The notes under the pieces were generated by a model. The model saw only the letters and a program-made list of their open reading frames with translations. It had not been told where the DNA came from and searched no databases. Both the position numbers and the translations under genes were made by a program. DNA of 64,000 bases from JACPPO01 sp965262505 (GTDB lineage: Bacteria > Acidobacteriota > Vicinamibacteria > Vicinamibacterales > UBA2999): the NCBI GenBank assembly GCA_965262505.1, contig CBDHFM010000030.1, positions 5,352,931 through 5,416,930 of the forward strand. The letters are read 5' to 3'. Shown in pieces: positions 25,103 to 34,256 of this stretch (its first letter is position 1; the number at the start of each line of letters is the position of its first letter).

Positions 25103-26395
25103 ATGTTCCTGAAGCTCGTGCTCGTGATGCTTGCGACTGCGACGACCGCGTTTGCCCAGACCCAGACCGCCCCGCATCCGACGATCAGTGCGCCGGTCAC
25201 TGGCCCGGGCGCGATGTTCCCGGGGTTGCGGACCGTTCCGGCGGGCACGGGTCTGGCGGACCACGGGTACGTGGTCAAGGAATACTTCGTATCGGGAACG
25301 GCCAGCGGCGAGCCCTACACGACGCGCATCCTCGTTCGCCAGCCGGAAGACCCGAGTCGGTTCAGCGGCGTCGTCGTAGCCGAGCCGATGCACGCGAGCG
25401 GCAACAGCTGGATGTTCTTCTTCACGCGAACCTACGTGATGAACCGCGGTCACATCTCGGTGGAAATTGCGCCGCAGAAGGCGGGGACCGAGGCGACGAT
25501 CGTGGCCTCGAATCCGCAGCGCTATGCGGCCATCAACATACCGGAGGCGGGGCAGGCCAACGAGATCATCGCGCAGGTGGGGGCGTTGCTCAAGAGCAAC
25601 GGACCCACGTCGCCGCTGGCCGGTATGCAGGTGCGTCGCATGACCTTGATGGGCACGTCGCAGTCGGCGGGGACCCTGCGCAGGTACCTGGCGGCCCACG
25701 CGGCATGGCGGATGCCGGATGGGACGCCGATCTTCGACGGATTCCTGCCCACCAGCACGGCCGGCGACCCCATGCCCAAGGTAGACGTGTCGGTGATCCA
25801 GATTCCGACGCAGACCGAGGTGTACCGGAACGCGGAGAGCGGCAACGCCTACCGGCGTTCGGATGGCGATGCGCCGGGCGATCAGTTCAGGCTGTACGAA
25901 GTCGCGGGGATGCCGCACAACGATTCGCGCGAGAGTCCGACCTACAGTCCGGACCCATGCAAGATGACCGTCAGCCGGTTTCCGGTGGGTGCCATGATGG
26001 CCATGGGCCTGCACCACCTGATCGAGTGGGCGGACCAGGGCACGGTGCCGCCGCGCGCCGAGCGCGTGGTGGTGGAGAATGGGGCGCTCGCGCTCGACGC
26101 GAACGGAAACGCCAGGGGCGGCGTCCGAAGCACCTACCTGGACGTGCCGGCGGCGACGCACGGCGTCCCCAACAGCGCCGATCCGAAGCCGGGAACACGA
26201 GACGATTTCTACTGTAGCATCGCCGGGTACGAGGCGCCGCTGGCTGCCGATCGGCTGCGCGCGCTCCATTCGGACGCGGCGACGTATCGCGGCAAAGTGC
26301 AACAGAGGCTCGATGAGTTGACGGAGGCCGGCTGGTTCCTTTCGGAGTATGCGGAGCAGGTGACGGGCGACGCCGAGAGTGTCCGGATTCCATAG
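25103..26395 (+). CDS. Exported alpha/beta-hydrolase-domain protein
   Basis: 430 residues from the ATG at 25103, with a ribosome site 'aggcagggagg' upstream. A Sec signal covers residues 1-19 (ends 'TTAFAQ'). The nucleophile elbow is 'LMGTSQSAG' (Ser188). The overall pattern ('GVVVAEPMHASGNSW', 'EVAGMPHNDSRESPTYSPDP') fits the large uncharacterised alpha/beta-hydrolase-domain family common in Acidobacteria and Proteobacteria, with a His in the 'GMPHND' segment as probable triad member. It is presumably periplasmic and acts on an ester or lactone of unknown identity. It is followed at 30 bp by the exported SGVW protein gene. Confidence 0.75.
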   Translation: MFLKLVLVMLATATTAFAQTQTAPHPTISAPVTGPGAMFPGLRTVPAGTGLADHGYVVKEYFVSGTASGEPYTTRILVRQPEDPSRFSGVVVAEPMHASGNSWMFFFTRTYVMNRGHISVEIAPQKAGTEATIVASNPQRYAAINIPEAGQANEIIAQVGALLKSNGPTSPLAGMQVRRMTLMGTSQSAGTLRRYLAAHAAWRMPDGTPIFDGFLPTSTAGDPMPKVDVSVIQIPTQTEVYRNAESGNAYRRSDGDAPGDQFRLYEVAGMPHNDSRESPTYSPDPCKMTVSRFPVGAMMAMGLHHLIEWADQGTVPPRAERVVVENGALALDANGNARGGVRSTYLDVPAATHGVPNSADPKPGTRDDFYCSIAGYEAPLAADRLRALHSDAATYRGKVQQRLDELTEAGWFLSEYAEQVTGDAESVRIP

Positions 26396-26425
26396 GCGAG
26401 CGTGGTGAGAGGAAAGGGGAGTGCC

Positions 26426-27226
26426 ATGAAGCTGCTCGCGGTTGCATGTGCCGTCGTGCTGCTCACCGCGGCCCCGGTGAGTGGCCAGGACCGTGACGTC
26501 CTTCCGGACTGGAGCGGGGTCTGGCGAATGGTGGGTGGTACGGTGTTCGACCGGGCCAGCGCGACCGGCGAGGGCGGCGCGCTGTCTCCCGGCTTGCGGG
26601 AGCATCCACCCTATAACGCCGAATGGGAGGCGATCTATCAGCGGAACCTGAAGCTCAGGGATCAGCGCCGGTTTCCCGACCCGATTAACATCTGCGGGAC
26701 CCCGGCCGGTTTCCCCAGACTGATGAATCTTCCGGACATGTACGACTTCGTGGTTCGGCCCGAGCAGACTTGGATCTTGACCGAGAACGGCCCGAACGTC
26801 CTGCGGATCTACACCGATGGACGCGCGCATCCGGCTGCCGAAGACATGTGGCCGACCTATACCGGAGATTCAGTCGGTCACTGGGAAGGCGATACGCTGG
26901 TCTTCGACACGGTGAGCACGAAGCATTCCGAGTACCCGGAGGTCGGCGACACGGTGCTTGACAGAAGCGGCCTGGTGCTCAGCGATGCCGCGCACGTCGT
27001 GACGCGCCTGCGCAGAGTGGACGACGAGACCATGGAGGCGCGGATGGTGATCGAGGACTCGAAGGCGCTGACGGCGCCATGGCACGTGACCAAGACGTAC
27101 AGTCGCATGCCGCCGGGCACACGCGTCTACGACTATGGGTGCGCGGAGAACAACCGGAATCCCGTCGACCCCTCCACGGGCAACACCTTGATTCTCGGGC
27201 CCGAGGGCGAGACGTTCGGACGATAG
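26426..27226 (+). CDS. Exported 'DWSGVW' protein, paralogue 1
   Basis: 266 residues from the ATG at 26426 (ribosome site 'ggaaaggggag'); the signal peptide ends near 'APVSGQ'. The mature protein begins 'DWSGVWRM' and contains 'SVGHWEGDTLVFDTVSTK', the two signature segments shared with the proteins at 42641-43816 and 48749-49573. 'INICGTPAGFPRLM' supplies a conserved Cys region. The family is widespread in Acidobacteria but has no assigned function; it is regularly next to DUF6152 genes, as here. Probably a periplasmic beta-structured binding protein. Confidence 0.65.
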   Translation: MKLLAVACAVVLLTAAPVSGQDRDVLPDWSGVWRMVGGTVFDRASATGEGGALSPGLREHPPYNAEWEAIYQRNLKLRDQRRFPDPINICGTPAGFPRLMNLPDMYDFVVRPEQTWILTENGPNVLRIYTDGRAHPAAEDMWPTYTGDSVGHWEGDTLVFDTVSTKHSEYPEVGDTVLDRSGLVLSDAAHVVTRLRRVDDETMEARMVIEDSKALTAPWHVTKTYSRMPPGTRVYDYGCAENNRNPVDPSTGNTLILGPEGETFGR

Positions 27227-27245
27227 GGGATATGAGGTGATTGCC

Positions 27246-27656
27246 ATGGAATCGAACAAGCTCTCTCGCGTGTGTTCCGTGCGACGCTCGATCGCCGGAT
27301 TGCTGATGGCGTTCGGGTTATTCGTGGGCACCCAGGCGCTCGTGGCGCATCACGCCGGTACGATGTTCACCGCCGAGGTGACCGAGATCGCGGGGACGAT
27401 CAAGGAATTCCAGTTCACGAATCCGCATGTGTGGATTCAGGTCATGGTGGAGCCCGAGCCCGGTGCGGCGGCACAGGAGTGGAGCGTGGAGTGGGGCAGC
27501 CCGAACTCACTGGGACGCCGGGGCATTCGGCCCTCGACGTTCAAGGCTGGCGCTGATGTAACCATGCGCATCCGTCCGATGCGCGACGGCTCGCCGGCGG
27601 GTGGCTTCGTCGGTGCGAAGTTCGCCGATGGGACGACCGTCGGTCGCTGGGAGTAA
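27246..27656 (+). CDS. DUF6152-family exported protein, copy 1
   Basis: 136 residues from the ATG at 27246, with ribosome site 'atgaggtg'. Signal peptide, then the family start 'AHHAGTMF' and the segment 'IKEFQFTNPHVWIQVMV', in which 'NPHVW' is the defining motif. DUF6152 proteins are small periplasmic beta-rich domains; the conserved 'HH' after the signal could bind metal. It follows the SGVW gene by 19 bp and precedes the aromatic operon by 21 bp. Related copies lie at 45251 and 49620. Function unknown. Confidence 0.78.
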   Translation: MESNKLSRVCSVRRSIAGLLMAFGLFVGTQALVAHHAGTMFTAEVTEIAGTIKEFQFTNPHVWIQVMVEPEPGAAAQEWSVEWGSPNSLGRRGIRPSTFKAGADVTMRIRPMRDGSPAGGFVGAKFADGTTVGRWE

Positions 27657-27677
27657 CCCGGGAGTAACCGAGTAACC

Positions 27678-29120
27678 GTGAGCCCTCAGGTCGCGGACTC
27701 CCCGCCGGTCGACGCGGAGGCGCCCCCGTCGCGCGGCGTAGCCACACGCGTCGGCGTGGCGCTGGCCCTGCTGGTGATGGTGGTCACGGTGCTGCTCCCG
27801 ACGCCGGAGGGGCTGACCCTCGGCGGCAAGAATCTCCTGGGAGTCTTCGCGGTCGCCCTGATCCTCTGGGTCACCGAGGGTATTCCGATCGCGGTCACCT
27901 CGCTTCTGGTGATCGCCGCCCAGCCCGTCTTCCAGATCACCACTCCCCCGGCGGCGATTGCCGGTTTCATGACGCCGGTGTTCATGTTCGTCCTGACGAT
28001 GTTCTGCATCGCGCAGGTCGTGGTGGACAGCGGCCTGGCCCGACGCTTCGCGGTGGCGCTCCTCATCCGATCGGGCAACGACAGTCGCCGCGTGGTGCTC
28101 GCGTTCATGGTGGGCACGGCGGCGATCTCGATGATCGTGTCGGACGTGCCGGCCGCGGCCGTCTGGATGAGCATGGCACTGCCGCTGCTTGTCCGGATCA
28201 ACGCCGTGCCCGGACGCTCGTCGTTCGGCAAAGCGCTCATGATCGGCATTCCGTTCGCCGCCTTCATCGGCGGCGTCGCGACGCCGGCGGGCAGCTCGAT
28301 CAACATCCTGGCGCTCTTCCAGATCGAGCAGTTCGGCCAGGTGCGGGTGACGTTCCTGCAGTGGATGGGCCTCGGGATACCGATGACCCTCATCCTCACC
28401 CCGGTCGCGTGGTGGGTGCTGATGCGTTGCTACGTGCCGGAGGTGGCGACGATCGGCAACCAGGAGGAGTTGCGGCAGGAGCGCCTGGCGCTCGGGGGAC
28501 TCACGACGAGCGAGAAGAAGGTGCTCGGCCTGCTGTCGGTGATGATCACGCTGTGGATCGCCAGTAGCTGGTTCCGCGCGATCGATACGACGGTGGTGGC
28601 GATGGCGGGCGCGGTCGCGATGTTCGTGCCAGGCATGAACCTGCTCACCTGGCCCCGCGCCCAGCAGACCATCGGCTGGGACGCCCTGATGCTCGTCGGT
28701 GGTGTGACGTCGCTGGGCGCCGCCGCCTCGAGCACCGGGCTCGCCGGCTACCTCGTCGCCGTGCTGCCCGACATGCAACTCTGGCCGGTCGCGATCGTCA
28801 TCGCGCTCATCAGCGCCGTGACGGTTGTCATTCACCTCCCCCTGCCCATCAATCCCGCCATCGTCGGCGTACTGATCCCGCCGTTCGCGCTGCTGGCGCT
28901 GGCGACCGGCCAGAACCCGGCCCTTTATGCGCTGCCGGTGGCTTTCACGGCATCCTGCGCGATGTTGCTCCCGCTCGACGCGGTGGCGGTCATCACGTAC
29001 GCGAAGGGCTACTACCGGATGACGGACATGCTCGTCCCCGGGGCGATCATCAGCGTCGTCTGGGTGATCTTCATGACGGCGCTGATGACGTGGGTGGCGC
29101 CGCTCTTGGGCTTGCTGTGA
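27678..29120 (+). CDS. SLC13/DASS-family transporter, probable organic/aromatic acid uptake
   Basis: 480 residues with a GTG start and about 11-13 hydrophobic segments. DASS features: 'WVTEGIPIAVTSLLVIAAQP' and the re-entrant loop regions 'AAISMIVSDVPAAAVWMSMA' and 'GVATPAGSSINIL'. These carriers import di- or tricarboxylates with sodium. Placement directly before the protocatechuate genes suggests uptake of the aromatic acid or of a ring-cleavage intermediate, though family members mostly transport aliphatic acids. The typical 'SNT' motif of DASS is replaced by 'SDV' in the first loop. Confidence 0.78.
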   Translation: MSPQVADSPPVDAEAPPSRGVATRVGVALALLVMVVTVLLPTPEGLTLGGKNLLGVFAVALILWVTEGIPIAVTSLLVIAAQPVFQITTPPAAIAGFMTPVFMFVLTMFCIAQVVVDSGLARRFAVALLIRSGNDSRRVVLAFMVGTAAISMIVSDVPAAAVWMSMALPLLVRINAVPGRSSFGKALMIGIPFAAFIGGVATPAGSSINILALFQIEQFGQVRVTFLQWMGLGIPMTLILTPVAWWVLMRCYVPEVATIGNQEELRQERLALGGLTTSEKKVLGLLSVMITLWIASSWFRAIDTTVVAMAGAVAMFVPGMNLLTWPRAQQTIGWDALMLVGGVTSLGAAASSTGLAGYLVAVLPDMQLWPVAIVIALISAVTVVIHLPLPINPAIVGVLIPPFALLALATGQNPALYALPVAFTASCAMLLPLDAVAVITYAKGYYRMTDMLVPGAIISVVWVIFMTALMTWVAPLLGLL

Positions 29121-29165
29121 CGGAATCGCCGCTTCGTCCTTCGCCGTAGAGCAGCCATAGAGCCG

Positions 29166-30284
29166 ATGCAGACCGCGATCCCATGCCTGTTCATGCGTGG
29201 CGGCACCTCCCGCGGCCCGTTCTTCCTCGAAGCGGATCTGCCGTCCGACGTCGAGAGCCGTGACCGCGTCCTGCTCGCTGCGCTGGGATCCCCGGATCGC
29301 CGCCAGATCGACGGACTCGGCGGCGCCAATCCCCTCACGAGCAAGGTGGGCATCGTCCGCCGCAGCACGGAAGCGGGCGTCGATCTCGACTTCCTCTTTG
29401 CGCAGGTGATGGTGGATCAGGCGCTGGTCGACACCACGCCCAACTGCGGCAACATGCTGGCCGCGGTGGTGCCCTTCGCGCTCGAGGTCGGCCTGGTGCA
29501 GCCCCAGGGCGACGCGACGACGATGCGCGTGCTCACGCGCAATACCGGGATGCGGTGCGCCGTCACGGTACAGACGCCCGGCGGCCGCGTCGAGTACGAG
29601 GGCGACGTCAGGATCGACGGCGTCCCTGGGACGGCGGCGCCGATCGTGATCAACTTTCTCGACACCGCCGGGTCCGTCTGCTCGGGCCTGCTGCCCACCG
29701 GCCACGTGCGCGATCGGGTCGGGGTCGAAGGCGAGGGGTTCGATCCGTTCTCACTCGACGTCACCTGCATCGACAACGGCATGCCGCTCGTGATGATGCG
29801 GGCGAGCGACCTGGGCCGCACGGGCTACGAGAGCGTTGCGGAGCTGAACGAGGACGCGGCGCTCAAGGGTCGCCTCGAGGCGCTCCGCCTGAAGGCCGCC
29901 CGGCTGATGGGGCTCGGCGACGTCGGCAGCAAGACGTATCCGAAGATGTGTCTGGTCGCGCTCCCGCGGGCCGGCGGAGCCGTTGCCACCCGCTGCTTCA
30001 TCCCGCACGTGTGCCACGACGCGATCGGCGTGCTGGCGGCCGTGACGGTGGGGACCGCCTGCGTGCTCGAGGGATCGGTGACCGAAGGCATTGCGCACGT
30101 GCCCACGGGCGACGTGAAGTCGATCTCCGTCGAGCACCCGAGCGGCGAGTTCACGGTGGAACTCGGCATCGATCCGGCCGATCCACAGAACGTCACGCGC
30201 GCGGCGCTCGTCCGTACCGCGCGCCTCCTCATGCGCGGAGAGGTCATGGTGCCCTCCCACATCCTCGAAAGGGAAGTTGCGTGA
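29166..30284 (+). CDS. ligU/galD: PrpF-family isomerase, 4-oxalomesaconate tautomerase/isomerase
   Basis: 372 residues. The PrpF fold signature is seen in 'CLFMRGGTSRGPFF', 'LDGLGGANPLTSKVGIV'-type sequence, and 'TPNCGNMLAAVVPFALEVGL' with the catalytic Cys. In 4,5-cleavage clusters this family supplies GalD (OMA keto/enol tautomerase) or LigU (a 1,3-allylic isomerase), which prepare 4-oxalomesaconate for LigJ. The context, followed by ligJ and ligK, supports that role over methylaconitate isomerase (PrpF). The stop overlaps the GTG of the next gene. Which of the two reactions it catalyses cannot be decided from sequence. Confidence 0.8.
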   Translation: MQTAIPCLFMRGGTSRGPFFLEADLPSDVESRDRVLLAALGSPDRRQIDGLGGANPLTSKVGIVRRSTEAGVDLDFLFAQVMVDQALVDTTPNCGNMLAAVVPFALEVGLVQPQGDATTMRVLTRNTGMRCAVTVQTPGGRVEYEGDVRIDGVPGTAAPIVINFLDTAGSVCSGLLPTGHVRDRVGVEGEGFDPFSLDVTCIDNGMPLVMMRASDLGRTGYESVAELNEDAALKGRLEALRLKAARLMGLGDVGSKTYPKMCLVALPRAGGAVATRCFIPHVCHDAIGVLAAVTVGTACVLEGSVTEGIAHVPTGDVKSISVEHPSGEFTVELGIDPADPQNVTRAALVRTARLLMRGEVMVPSHILEREVA

Positions 30285-31315
30285 TCATCGACTGTCACGG
30301 ACATTACACGACGACACCCAAGGCGCTCGAAGACTGGCGTAACCGCCAGATTGCGGGGCTGACGGATCCCGCATCGACGCCAAAGGTGTCGGAACTGCGC
30401 ATCAGCGACGACGAGGTGCGCGAGAGCATCGAGAAGAACCAGCTGAAGCTGATGCGTGAGCGCGGTGCCGATCTGACGATCTTTTCGCCTCGTGCCAGCT
30501 TCATGGCGCATCACATCGGCGTGTTCGAGACGAGTGCCACGTGGGCCGCCATCTGCAACGAGCTGGTGTACCGCGTGTCGCGCCTCTTTCCCGACCATTT
30601 TGCCGGCTGCGGCATGCTGCCGCAGTCGCCGGGCGTGGACCCGAAGACCTGCGTGCCTGAGCTGGAGCGCTGTGTCAAGGAGTACGGGTTCGTCGCCGTG
30701 AACCTGAACCCGGATCCGTCCGGCGGACACTGGACGTCGCCGCCGCTGTCCGACCCGCACTGGTATCCGATCTACGAAGCGCTCGTCGAGTACGACATCC
30801 CCGCGATGGTTCATGTGAGCACGAGTTGCAACCGATGTTTCCACACGACGGGTGCGCACTACCTGAACGCGGATACGACCGCCTTCATGCAGTGCCTGAC
30901 GACCGATCTCTTCAAAGAGTTTCCAAAGCTCCGGTTCGTCATCCCGCACGGCGGCGGCGCCGTGCCCTATCATTGGGGGCGCTTCCGCGGGATTGCCCAG
31001 GACATGAAGAAGCCGCTTCTCGGCGACCACCTGCTGAAGAACATCTACTTCGATACCTGTGTCTACCATCAGGCCGGTATCGACCTGCTGACCAGGGTGA
31101 TCCCGGTGGACAACATCCTGTTCGGATCCGAGATGATTGGCGCCGTGCGTGGTATCGATCCGGAGAGCGGCCACAACTACGACGATACGAAGCGGTACAT
31201 CGAGGCGACGCCGAACCTGGACGAGGCCGGTCGCCGCCGCGTCTACGAGGGTAACGCGCGGCGCGTCTATCCACGCCTCGACTCGGCGCTCCAGTCCAGA
31301 GGCGTCTCCTCATGA
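30281..31315 (+). CDS. ligJ: 4-Oxalomesaconate hydratase (amidohydrolase superfamily)
   Basis: 344 residues from a GTG that overlaps the previous stop (GTGA). The amidohydrolase metal site opens with 'IIDCHGHYTT' (H-x-H) and continues with 'VIPHGGGAVPYHWGRF' and 'ILFGSEMIG'. The length and the motif 'GSEMIGAVRGIDP' match LigJ-type 4-oxalomesaconate hydratases rather than decarboxylases. The enzyme hydrates OMA to 4-carboxy-4-hydroxy-2-oxoadipate in the cytoplasm. It is followed by ligK with an ATGA overlap, so the three genes are translated together. Confidence 0.85.
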   Translation: MIIDCHGHYTTTPKALEDWRNRQIAGLTDPASTPKVSELRISDDEVRESIEKNQLKLMRERGADLTIFSPRASFMAHHIGVFETSATWAAICNELVYRVSRLFPDHFAGCGMLPQSPGVDPKTCVPELERCVKEYGFVAVNLNPDPSGGHWTSPPLSDPHWYPIYEALVEYDIPAMVHVSTSCNRCFHTTGAHYLNADTTAFMQCLTTDLFKEFPKLRFVIPHGGGAVPYHWGRFRGIAQDMKKPLLGDHLLKNIYFDTCVYHQAGIDLLTRVIPVDNILFGSEMIGAVRGIDPESGHNYDDTKRYIEATPNLDEAGRRRVYEGNARRVYPRLDSALQSRGVSS

Positions 31316-32001
31316 GCCTGAACCAGTTGGGTATCGTCAAGCGCAACATCGTGCGGGCCGACGCGGCCGCCGTCGCCAGGCTCGCTCGGCTTGGCGTGTC
31401 CACGATCCACGAGGCGATGGGGCGGGTCGGGCTCATGAAGCCGTATGTGCGGCCCGTCTATCCGGGCGCGCACGTCTGCGGGACGGCCGTGACGGCGCTC
31501 CTGCACCCGGGCGACAACTGGATGCTCCACGTTGTTGCCGAAGAGCTGCGCGAGGGCGATGTCATCGTGGCGGCGTGCAGCGCGGACTCAGACGCCGGCT
31601 TCTTCGGCGAACTGCTCGCCACGTCGTTCCGGGCCCGGGGCGGCCTGGGACTCGTGATCGACGGGGGCGTGCGCGACGTGAAGGAGTTGACGGCCATGCA
31701 CTTTCCGGTGTTCGCGCGCGCGATCAGCGCCAAGGGCACGGTGAAGGAGACGCTCGGCTCGGTGAACATTCCCGTGGTCTGCGCCGGCGCGCTGGTGAAC
31801 CCCGGTGACGTTGTCGTGGCCGACGACGACGGCGTCGTGGTGGTGCCAGGCGCGTCCGCCGCCGAGGCGGCCGATGCCGCCGAGGCTCGCGAGGCCAACG
31901 AGGTCGAGAAGCGCGCCAAGCTCGCCGCCGGGGCGCTGGGGCTGGACATGTACGAAATGCGCGAACCGCTCGCGAAAGCGGGGTTGAAGTACATCGACTG
32001 A
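31312..32001 (+). CDS. ligK: 4-Carboxy-4-hydroxy-2-oxoadipate aldolase (RraA-like)
   Basis: 229 residues. The RraA-like fold of class II pyruvate aldolases is clear: 'STIHEAMGRVGLMKPYVRPV', 'GLVIDGGVRDVKEL' with the substrate-binding Arg and metal-binding Asp, and 'VNPGDVVVADDDGVVVVP'. LigK splits CHA into pyruvate and oxaloacetate, the last step of the pathway. Homologues in the same operon type are annotated HMG/CHA aldolase. It overlaps ligJ by four bases. The neighbouring gene follows after four bases. Confidence 0.88.
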   Translation: MSLNQLGIVKRNIVRADAAAVARLARLGVSTIHEAMGRVGLMKPYVRPVYPGAHVCGTAVTALLHPGDNWMLHVVAEELREGDVIVAACSADSDAGFFGELLATSFRARGGLGLVIDGGVRDVKELTAMHFPVFARAISAKGTVKETLGSVNIPVVCAGALVNPGDVVVADDDGVVVVPGASAAEAADAAEAREANEVEKRAKLAAGALGLDMYEMREPLAKAGLKYID

Positions 32002-32005
32002 GGTC

Positions 32006-32929
32006 ATGAGCATCCCGAGCGATCCGCGCCGGTGGCGTGTCGGGCTCGTCGGTTACGGCGAAGTCGGGCGCATTCTTGCCGAAGACCTCCGCGAGCGGGG
32101 TTTCGTTGTCGCGGCGTACGACCTCAAGCTCGGCACGGTTGCCGATGCACCGCTCGGCCGGCATGCGGCGCAGCACGACGTGTCGCTGGCGGGCTCGCAT
32201 GCCGAGCTCGCGTGGCAGGCAGATTTCATCGTTTCGGCGGTGACGGCGAGCCAGACGGTTGCAGCGGCCGAGTCCTGCGCGCCGGCCGTCAGGCGGGACG
32301 CCTTCTTTCTCGATTTCAACTCGGCGTCGCCCGCGGCCAAGATCAAGGCCGCCGAGCGCGTCGGCGCCGGCGGGGCGCGCTACGTCGAGGCCGCCGTCAT
32401 GACGGCGATCGCGCCCTACCGGATGCGCGTGCCGCTGCTCCTGGGCGGCCCGTCGGCGGCGGCGCTCCAGCCGCTGCTCGTGGCGCTCGGGTTCGATGCG
32501 ACTGTCGCCTCGGACACGCTCGGGGTCGCGTCGGCGACCAAGATGTGCCGCAGCGTGATAGTCAAGGGGCTCGAAGCCATGGTCATCGAAAGCTTCACCG
32601 CCGCGCGAGCCTACGGCGTCGAGGATCAGGTGCTTGCCTCCCTGGCGGAGACGTTTCCGGGGATCGACTGGGAGAAGCAGGGCGGCTATTTCTTTCAGCG
32701 GGCGATTGAGCACGGCCGGCGCCGCGCCGAGGAGATGCGCGAGGCCGCCGAGACCGTTCGAGAGGCGGCGTTGGACCCGTGGTCAGCCGCCGGCACGGCG
32801 GAGCGCCAGGCGTGGATGGCGGAGATGGCGGAGGCGGGCGTATTCGCGGGGAACGACGCCGCACACGGCGGGTGGCGTCGCCACGCCGATCGCCTGCTCG
32901 GCACGGTGAAGGCCAAGGTTCGAGACTGA
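32006..32929 (+). CDS. NAD(P)-binding oxidoreductase, DUF1932 type
   Basis: 307 residues. An N-terminal Rossmann site 'VGLVGYGEVGRILAEDL' is followed by 'FLDFNSASPAAKIKAAERVG' and a C-terminal all-helical DUF1932 domain ('LGVASATKMCRSVIVKGLEA', with the conserved Lys). The fold resembles 6-phosphogluconate/3-hydroxyisobutyrate dehydrogenases. Such genes are frequently embedded in 4,5-cleavage clusters, but no step of the core pathway needs them; a role in side-product reduction or in a methoxylated or keto intermediate is possible. It is four bases after ligK and four before ligI. Confidence 0.75.
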   Translation: MSIPSDPRRWRVGLVGYGEVGRILAEDLRERGFVVAAYDLKLGTVADAPLGRHAAQHDVSLAGSHAELAWQADFIVSAVTASQTVAAAESCAPAVRRDAFFLDFNSASPAAKIKAAERVGAGGARYVEAAVMTAIAPYRMRVPLLLGGPSAAALQPLLVALGFDATVASDTLGVASATKMCRSVIVKGLEAMVIESFTAARAYGVEDQVLASLAETFPGIDWEKQGGYFFQRAIEHGRRRAEEMREAAETVREAALDPWSAAGTAERQAWMAEMAEAGVFAGNDAAHGGWRRHADRLLGTVKAKVRD

Positions 32930-32933
32930 GACC

Positions 32934-33848
32934 ATGGCGTTCCAGGTGACTCCGGGATGGCTACCGTTCCATCCGAGTCCGTCCAAGCCCCGGTTCGTGC
33001 CGCCCCCCGGAGTCGTGGATGCGCATTGCCACGTGTTCGGGCCCGGGGATAGGTTCCCGTACGCGCCGGAGCGGAAGTACACGCCCTGTGACGCGTCGAA
33101 GGAGCAGCTGTTCGCGCTGCGCGACCACCTGGGCTTTGCCCGGAACGTCATCGTCCAGGCGACGTGCCACGGCAGCGACAATCGTGCGCTCGTCGATGCG
33201 CTCGAGGTGTCTGATGGCCGGGCGCGCGGCGTGGCGGCCGTCGGCCGGGACGTCACTGACGCCGAGCTGCGCTCGCTGCACGAGGCTGGTGTGCGCGGTA
33301 CGCGGTTCAACTTCGTGAAGCGCCTGGTCGACTTCACGCCGCGCGACGTGCTGGCGGACATCGCCGCGCGGGTCGCGCCGCTCGGGTGGCACGTGGTGGT
33401 CTATTTCGAGGCGCGGGACCTGCCCGAGCTGTGGGAACTGTTCACGACGCTGCCCACGACGGTCGTGGTGGATCACATGGGGCGTCCCGACGTCACTCAA
33501 CCGGTGGACGGGCCGGAGTTCGAGCGCTTCGTTCGGCTGATGCGGGAGCACGGAAACATCTGGTCGAAGGTCTCCTGCCCCGAGCGGCTTAGCGTGTCGG
33601 GTCCACCGGCCGTCGGCGGCGAGCGGAATCCGTACCGCGACGTGGTGCCGTTCGCGCGCCGTCTCGTGGAGACGTTTCCGGACCGGGTACTATGGGGGAC
33701 CGACTGGCCGCACCCGAATCTGAAGGACCATATGCCCGACGACGGCTTGCTGGTCGACGTCGTGCCTCAGATCGCTCGCGCGCCGGAGGAGCAGCGACGG
33801 CTGCTCGTCGACAATCCGATGCGGCTGTACTGGGCCGACTCGCAGTGA
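32934..33848 (+). CDS. ligI: 2-Pyrone-4,6-dicarboxylate lactonase
   Basis: 304 residues. Amidohydrolase family with 'GVVDAHCHVFGPGDRFPYAP' (H-x-H and the family-specific 'FGPG.RFPY'), 'VVVDHMGRPDV' and 'VLWGTDWPHPNL', the usual LigI motifs. The enzyme opens the lactone PDC to 4-oxalomesaconate. The protein lacks a signal peptide and works in the cytoplasm. It lies between the oxidoreductase gene and ligA with 12 bp to the latter. Length agrees with characterised LigI (about 290-300). Confidence 0.88.
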   Translation: MAFQVTPGWLPFHPSPSKPRFVPPPGVVDAHCHVFGPGDRFPYAPERKYTPCDASKEQLFALRDHLGFARNVIVQATCHGSDNRALVDALEVSDGRARGVAAVGRDVTDAELRSLHEAGVRGTRFNFVKRLVDFTPRDVLADIAARVAPLGWHVVVYFEARDLPELWELFTTLPTTVVVDHMGRPDVTQPVDGPEFERFVRLMREHGNIWSKVSCPERLSVSGPPAVGGERNPYRDVVPFARRLVETFPDRVLWGTDWPHPNLKDHMPDDGLLVDVVPQIARAPEEQRRLLVDNPMRLYWADSQ

Positions 33849-33860
33849 GTGGAGGACAAC

Positions 33861-34256
33861 ATGTCATTTGACAGGCCGTACACCGATATACCGGGCACCA
33901 CGGTCTTCGACGCCGATCAGATGCGCCGGGGCTACTGGCTGAACCAGTTCTGCGTGTCGCTGATGAAGCCGGAGAACCGCGAGCGGTTCAAGGCTGACGA
34001 GCGCGCGTATCTCGATGAGTGGCAGATGAGCGAGGAGCAGAAGCAGGCCGTGCTCGACCGCGACCTGAACCGCTGCATCGATCTCGGCGGTAATATTTAT
34101 TTCCTCGCCAGGATAGGCGCCACCGATGGGAGGAGCTTCCAGTACATGGCAGCCAGCATGAGCGGCGTGACGCAGGACGAGTACGCCAGGATGATGCGGG
34201 AGGGTGGGCGGTCCGTGGAAGGCAACCGCGACCGCAACGAGAAGCCCCGTGGCTAG
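33861..34256 (+). CDS. ligA: Protocatechuate 4,5-dioxygenase alpha subunit
   Basis: 131 residues from the ATG at 33861 (ribosome site 'gtggaggac'). All-helical small subunit: 'DIPGTTVFDADQMRRGYWLN' and 'QFCVSLMKPENRERFKADER' are characteristic of LigA. The subunit caps the active site of LigB and contributes to substrate specificity. The frame overlaps the start of ligB by eight bases, ensuring equal production of both subunits. Confidence 0.9.
   Translation: MSFDRPYTDIPGTTVFDADQMRRGYWLNQFCVSLMKPENRERFKADERAYLDEWQMSEEQKQAVLDRDLNRCIDLGGNIYFLARIGATDGRSFQYMAASMSGVTQDEYARMMREGGRSVEGNRDRNEKPRG

Noticed and set aside
25046..26830. A 594-codon open frame on the minus strand
   Set aside because: It is antisense to the hydrolase and SGVW genes, has an Arg/His-rich composition typical of GC-rich antisense frames, and shows no family motif.
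27507..29705. A 732-codon open frame on the minus strand over the transporter and isomerase genes
   Set aside because: Low-complexity His/Arg/Asp composition mirrors the coding strand. The plus-strand transporter and PrpF-type gene are well supported by motifs and operon spacing.
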